From JACDAN01 sp046729215 (GTDB lineage Bacteria > Actinomycetota > Thermoleophilia > Gaiellales > Gaiellaceae), in contig JBKPGE010000094.1 in the NCBI GenBank assembly GCA_046729215.1, forward strand, positions 1 through 16,960: a stretch of 16,960 bases of DNA, read 5' to 3'. The position numbers and the translations under genes are program-made. The notes under the pieces are model-generated. The model did not search any database. It saw only the letters and a list, made by a program, of their open reading frames with translations, and was not told the origin of the DNA. Of this stretch, positions 13,903-16,960 are shown in pieces; position 1 is the first letter of the stretch; every line of letters begins with the position of its first letter.

Positions 13903-14804
13903 CGGCGCTGGCCGCAGTTCAGGCCGCTCCCGGCCTCGACGGCTACCTCGCCGAGCTCGAGGACCGGCTCCGAGTTGCGGTCGCCAGCCACCCGGGGGTC
14001 GTCGCCGAGGCCGGCGCCGAGGCGCTCGATGCCGGCGGAAAGCGCCTGCGGCCGCTGCTCGTCTTTCTCACGGCAAACGGCGAGCCACCCCTGGCTGCCG
14101 GGGTCGCGGTGGAGCTCGTCCACATGGCGAGCCTCGTCCACGACGACCTCATCGACCGCGCCGCCCTGCGGCGCGGCCAGGCCACCGCGTGGCGCACGCA
14201 CGGCTCGATCGGCGCGCGCGCCACGGGCGACTACCTCTTCGCCCGCGCGTTCTCCGAGCTGGCGGCGTCGGGTGACACCGAGGGCGTTCAACTGCTCGCG
14301 AGCTCCGCGCTGTCGCTCGTGCGCGGCGAGGCGCTCCAGCATGCTCAGGCCCACCGCCCCGAGACGACCGTCGAGAACTACCTCCGCCGCTGCTCGCTGA
14401 AGACGGCCGACCTCTTCCGCGCCGCCTGCCTCCTCGGAAGCCGCGATCCGTGCCTCGGCCGGTTCGGCGTAGCCCTCGGAATGGCGTTCCAGATCACCGA
14501 CGACATCCTCGACTGCACCGGCTCGACAATCGAGACCGGGAAGGTGGCGGGCAACGACCTCCGCGAGGGGACGCCGACCCTTCCGCTGCTCCTCGCCGCC
14601 AGAGAGGACGAGGTCGTGCGGGCCGCGCTCGCCGGAGGAACGCTCGACGGCGCGCTGGTCCGGGTCGCGGCGACCGGCGCCCTCGAGCAGGCCCGCGAGG
14701 TGGCGCTACGCTACGCGGCCGAAGCTCGCTCGCATCTGGACGAGGGCCGATACCGTCCAGAGTTGGAAGCGCTAACCCACATCGTCGTGGAGCGGAGGAA
14801 CTGA
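13899..14804 (+). CDS. Long-chain polyprenyl diphosphate synthase (menaquinone side chain)
   Basis: A 301-residue trans-isoprenyl diphosphate synthase. It extends allylic diphosphates with isopentenyl diphosphate to make the menaquinone tail. The first Asp-rich motif is D82-D-L-I-D86 followed by RAALRRG; the second is D201-D-I-L-D205 (QITDDILDCTG). Both are intact. GGKRLRP near residue 47 binds isopentenyl diphosphate. Residues 4 and 5 before the first motif are S78 and A77, both small, which in this family permits long-chain products; the exact length (for example C35-C45) cannot be read from sequence. At 301 residues it is on the short side. The GTG at 13899 overlaps the menG stop (GTGA), and the stop overlaps mqnE (TGATG). 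Candidate symbols include hepT/ispB, but I assign none. Confidence 0.93.
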   Translation: MTALAAVQAAPGLDGYLAELEDRLRVAVASHPGVVAEAGAEALDAGGKRLRPLLVFLTANGEPPLAAGVAVELVHMASLVHDDLIDRAALRRGQATAWRTHGSIGARATGDYLFARAFSELAASGDTEGVQLLASSALSLVRGEALQHAQAHRPETTVENYLRRCSLKTADLFRAACLLGSRDPCLGRFGVALGMAFQITDDILDCTGSTIETGKVAGNDLREGTPTLPLLLAAREDEVVRAALAGGTLDGALVRVAATGALEQAREVALRYAAEARSHLDEGRYRPELEALTHIVVERRN

Positions 14805-15913
14805 TGGCCGTCGCAGTCAGCAGCCTGGAAGTCGTGGCCGAGAAGGTCGAGGCCGGAGAACGGCTCGACCTCGAGGACGGCCTGGCGCTGATGGAGTCCG
14901 ACGACGTGCTGACCCTCGGCGAGCTGGCGGACACGGCGCGCCGCCAGCGCGGCGGTACCGAGGACGTCTACTTCGTCCAGAACCTGTACCTGAACCAGAC
15001 GAACGTCTGCCGCGTGAAGTGCAAGTTCTGCGCCTTCGCCGTTACGCAGAAGCAGAAGGACGCCTACACCTACACGGGCGAGGAGCTGGTCGAGGACGCG
15101 CTGCGGCAGCGGGAGCTGACCGGGTTCACCGAGATCCACATGGTCGGCGGCGAATCCCCGCACGTGGACTTCGAGTACTACGTGGACATCATCGGCTCGC
15201 TGAAGCAGGCGATGCCGGACGTCCACCTGAAGTGTTTCACGGCGAGCGAGATCCACCACATGACGACGCTCTCCGGGCTCTCGCACGAGCAGGTGCTCCG
15301 CGAGCTTCACGACGCCGGGCTCGGCTCACTGCCCGGCGGCGGCGCCGAGGTCTTCGCAGACCGCGTCCGCCGGCTCGTCGCGCCCGGCAAGGAGCATCCG
15401 GACTTCTGGTTCCACACGCACCGCACGGCACACGCGCTCGGGATCCCGACGCACTGCACGATCCTCTATGGCCACGTCGAGACCTACGAGGAGCGGATCG
15501 ACCACCTCCTTCGGCTGCGCGAGCTCCAGGACGAGACCGGCGGCTTCCTGGCTTTCATCCCGCTCGCCTTTCACCCGGAGAACACGGTCTTCGAGCGACG
15601 CGGCTGGACGCACACGCACGGCTCGGACGATCTGAAGATGATCGCCGTGTCGAGGCTGATGCTCGACAACATCCCCAACGTGAAGGCCTACTGGATCATG
15701 ATGGGCATGCCGATGGCGCAGGTCGCGCTGCACTTCGGCGCCAACGACGTGCAGGGCACGGTCGTCCGCGAGGAGATCTTCCACGCGGCCGGCGCCAAGA
15801 CCGAGACCGAGCAGAAGATCGCCGAGCTCGTGCGCTACGTGCGGGCCGCCGGGCGGATTCCGGTCCAGCGCGACACCCTCTACAACGAGGTCCGGCGCTG
15901 GAGCGAGTCATGA
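14804..15913 (+). CDS. mqnE: Aminodeoxyfutalosine synthase, radical SAM (MqnE)
   Basis: A 369-residue radical SAM enzyme of the futalosine menaquinone pathway. The 4Fe-4S motif is C69-RVK-C73-KF-C76 within NVCRVKCKFCAFAV. MqnE attaches the adenosyl part of SAM to 3-[(1-carboxyvinyl)oxy]benzoate, the MqnA product, giving aminodeoxyfutalosine. MqnE-type blocks include EIHMVGGESPHVDFEYY, LKCFTASEIHH, GSLPGGGAEVFADRVR, ILYGHVETYEERIDHLLRLR and FLAFIPLAFHPENT; these favour MqnE over its paralogue MqnC. Start ATG 14804 overlaps the preceding stop and follows GGAGGAA by 3 bases; the open frame upstream to 14450 is the shadow of the polyprenyl synthase gene. Its stop overlaps mqnA by four bases, joining the first two pathway enzymes. 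Confidence 0.96.
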   Translation: MAVAVSSLEVVAEKVEAGERLDLEDGLALMESDDVLTLGELADTARRQRGGTEDVYFVQNLYLNQTNVCRVKCKFCAFAVTQKQKDAYTYTGEELVEDALRQRELTGFTEIHMVGGESPHVDFEYYVDIIGSLKQAMPDVHLKCFTASEIHHMTTLSGLSHEQVLRELHDAGLGSLPGGGAEVFADRVRRLVAPGKEHPDFWFHTHRTAHALGIPTHCTILYGHVETYEERIDHLLRLRELQDETGGFLAFIPLAFHPENTVFERRGWTHTHGSDDLKMIAVSRLMLDNIPNVKAYWIMMGMPMAQVALHFGANDVQGTVVREEIFHAAGAKTETEQKIAELVRYVRAAGRIPVQRDTLYNEVRRWSES

Positions 15914-16671
15914 TCAGGCTCGGGCGCATTGCATACGTGAACATGGCGCCGGTCTTCCACCGGCTCGACGCCGACGTCATCGAGGTCTCGGGAGTCCCCA
16001 CGCAGCTGAACCGTCAGCTGCTCGAGGCGGCGATCGACGTGGCGCCGATCTCGTCCATCGCGTGGGCGAAAGACGCGGACCAGCTCCTGCTCCTGCCACG
16101 GTTGTGCGTCTCTTCGGACGGCGCCGTGGACTCCATCCAGCTCGTCTCGAAGCTCCCGCTCGAGCAGGTGCGGACCGTCGCCGTCACGCCGGAGAGCGCC
16201 ACGTCTGTCGTCCTCGTTCGCGTCCTGATCCCGGAGGCCGACCACGTTCCGCAGGGGCATCAGGCGGACGCCAAGCTTCTGATCGGAGACGCGGCACTGC
16301 GGAGCGCCTTCGAGGATCCGACACCGCACTACGACCTGGGCCGGCTGTGGCGGGAGCGCACCGGACTGCCGATGGTGTTCGCAGTCTGGGCCTGCCGCAG
16401 GCCTCCGGCGGAGGGCATCGAGGAGCTGGAGGAGGCCCTCGTCCGCTCCGTCCGGCTCGCTCGGGCCGAGCCGGACCGGCTCGCCTACGAGGCGAGTGGG
16501 CGTTACGGCTATCCACCTGGCTTCCTGGCGCGGTACTTCGAGAAGCTTCGCTACAGGTTCGGCGATCGCGAGCGCGAGGGCCTCGCCGCGTTCCTGGAGC
16601 TCGCGGTCGAGGCCGGAGAGCTCGATGCCGTGCCCGAGCTTCGCTTCGTCGGTGAGGGGGTTCCGGCGTGA
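15910..16671 (+). CDS. mqnA: Chorismate dehydratase (MqnA)
   Basis: A 253-residue cytoplasmic enzyme that dehydrates chorismate to 3-[(1-carboxyvinyl)oxy]benzoate, the first committed step of futalosine-dependent menaquinone synthesis. It has the MqnA/MqnD periplasmic-binding-like fold. The N-terminus IRLGRIAYVNMAPVF is the family signature; other matches are DVAPISSIAWAK, VAVTPESATSVVLVRVLI, KLLIGDAALRSAF and the YDLGRLWRERTGLPMVFAVW segment. MqnA fits better than MqnD because of the RIAYVN start and direct coupling with mqnE. The ATG at 15910 forms ATGA with the mqnE stop; the open frame upstream is a shadow of mqnE. It is the last gene of the operon, and its TGA is the first codon-length of repeat copy 2. 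Confidence 0.95.
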   Translation: MIRLGRIAYVNMAPVFHRLDADVIEVSGVPTQLNRQLLEAAIDVAPISSIAWAKDADQLLLLPRLCVSSDGAVDSIQLVSKLPLEQVRTVAVTPESATSVVLVRVLIPEADHVPQGHQADAKLLIGDAALRSAFEDPTPHYDLGRLWRERTGLPMVFAVWACRRPPAEGIEELEEALVRSVRLARAEPDRLAYEASGRYGYPPGFLARYFEKLRYRFGDREREGLAAFLELAVEAGELDAVPELRFVGEGVPA

Positions 16672-16753
16672 GACGTCGCTTGCGATGTCTCTTTCAGGCC
16701 GTACGGGCTCTGCCCGTGCGGCCGTCTGCAGTGACCGGTCGACTCGTCGGAAG
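16669..16753 (+). repeat. 85-bp structured intergenic repeat, copy 2
   Basis: This copy aligns without gaps to 2815-2899 with 7 differences. Like copy 1, it begins exactly at the TGA stop of the upstream gene, here mqnA, and ends 15 bases before the next start (16769). Hairpin 1 (16672-16678 with 16683-16689, CUUG loop) is identical to copy 1. Hairpin 2 pairs 16697-16708 with 16712-16723 around UCU; its one arm difference (A at 16703 in place of G) changes a G-U to an A-U pair and keeps the stem. The changes fall mainly in the linkers. It may end or attenuate transcription of the menaquinone operon, though no U-tract follows. Confidence 0.85.
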
Positions 16754-16768
16754 TCAGAGGGTTCGCCT

Positions 16769-16960
16769 ATGACCGAGTTGTCCATCGAGCCGATCCTCGG
16801 GTGGCGGCTCTGGCATGTGCGACTCCATGGTGACGAGTACCGGCTCGAATCCTTCACCTGGCATCACGTGAGCTGGCCGCCGAGGAAGCGATTCGAGGCC
16901 ACCTGCACGGTCCATCGGTACACGGCGCCGGCCGGGGACCACGAGTGTGGCATCTACGCC
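16769..16960 (+). CDS. Uncharacterised small Trp/His/Cys-containing protein (3' end outside window)
   Basis: An open frame of 64 codons runs from ATG 16769 to the window edge without a stop. It is rich in aromatic and His residues: GWRLWHVRLHGDEYRLESFT, WHHVSWPP, ATCTVH, then a C-terminal GDHECGIYA. In actinobacteria I have seen short uncharacterised proteins with the same layout (an N-terminal GWRxW, a central W-P-P, a Cys/His pair and a CGIYA end); this is recollection rather than a named family, and the function is unknown. The Cys and His residues might bind a metal, but there are too few in view to say. GAGGG (16757-16761) lies 7 bases before the ATG as a ribosome binding site. Repeat copy 2 lies directly upstream. 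Confidence 0.65.
   Translation, partial: MTELSIEPILGWRLWHVRLHGDEYRLESFTWHHVSWPPRKRFEATCTVHRYTAPAGDHECGIYA

Noticed and set aside
14450..14803. N-terminal extension of MqnE from 14450
   Set aside because: It is the out-of-frame shadow of the polyprenyl synthase gene; the ATG at 14804 has GGAGG and starts the family N-terminus.

Overview
The window is a high-GC, gene-dense bacterial chromosome segment with short intergenic gaps and many start/stop overlaps. The gene content fits a deep-branching high-GC actinobacterium, most likely Thermoleophilia-like: a futalosine-type menaquinone pathway, a menaquinol:cytochrome c reductase, and a cyclase/STAND-ATPase regulator. The lineage is inferred from overall character, not from a marker gene. 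I see no rRNA, tRNA, CRISPR array, transposase or phage gene.

Region 1 (1-1617). Two minus-strand genes: a membrane-anchored protein with a degenerate LytM/M23 domain, then a TIGR00282/YmdB-type metallophosphoesterase that leaves the window at base 1. The second seems to start at an ATA codon overlapping the first gene's stop. A 186-bp divergent region separates them from the plus-strand genes.

Region 2 (1618-5830). An AI-2E family transporter is followed by copy 1 of an 85-bp structured repeat. Then come hemB and hemL (porphobilinogen synthase and glutamate-1-semialdehyde aminomutase, two tetrapyrrole steps), a small protein resembling a polyprenyl synthase without its Asp-rich motifs, and a 64-residue single-pass membrane protein.

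Region 3 (5831-8515). A short stretch with a possible sugar-dehydrogenase remnant, then an 817-residue class III cyclase / STAND ATPase / TPR protein.

Region 4 (8520-16671). A quinone block: a UbiD-family decarboxylase, then eight tightly packed genes. These are Rieske protein, cytochrome b6-like subunit, subunit IV-cytochrome c fusion, UbiX, MenG, long-chain polyprenyl diphosphate synthase, MqnE and MqnA. MqnA and MqnE start the futalosine pathway, UbiD/UbiX are probably MqnL/MqnM, the polyprenyl synthase supplies the side chain, MenG methylates the ring, and the bc complex oxidises the menaquinol. MqnB, MqnC, MqnD and the MqnP prenyltransferase are not in the window.

Region 5 (16672-16960). 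Copy 2 of the 85-bp repeat, then the start of a small conserved-looking protein that leaves the window.

The least ordinary signals are the 85-bp repeat, which starts exactly at the stop codon of two unrelated genes and can fold into two hairpins; the apparent non-canonical starts (ATA, CTG) at stop/start overlaps; a recurring TANNNT box 6-9 bases before start codons, suggesting leaderless mRNAs; and the single operon joining menaquinone synthesis to the complex that uses it.
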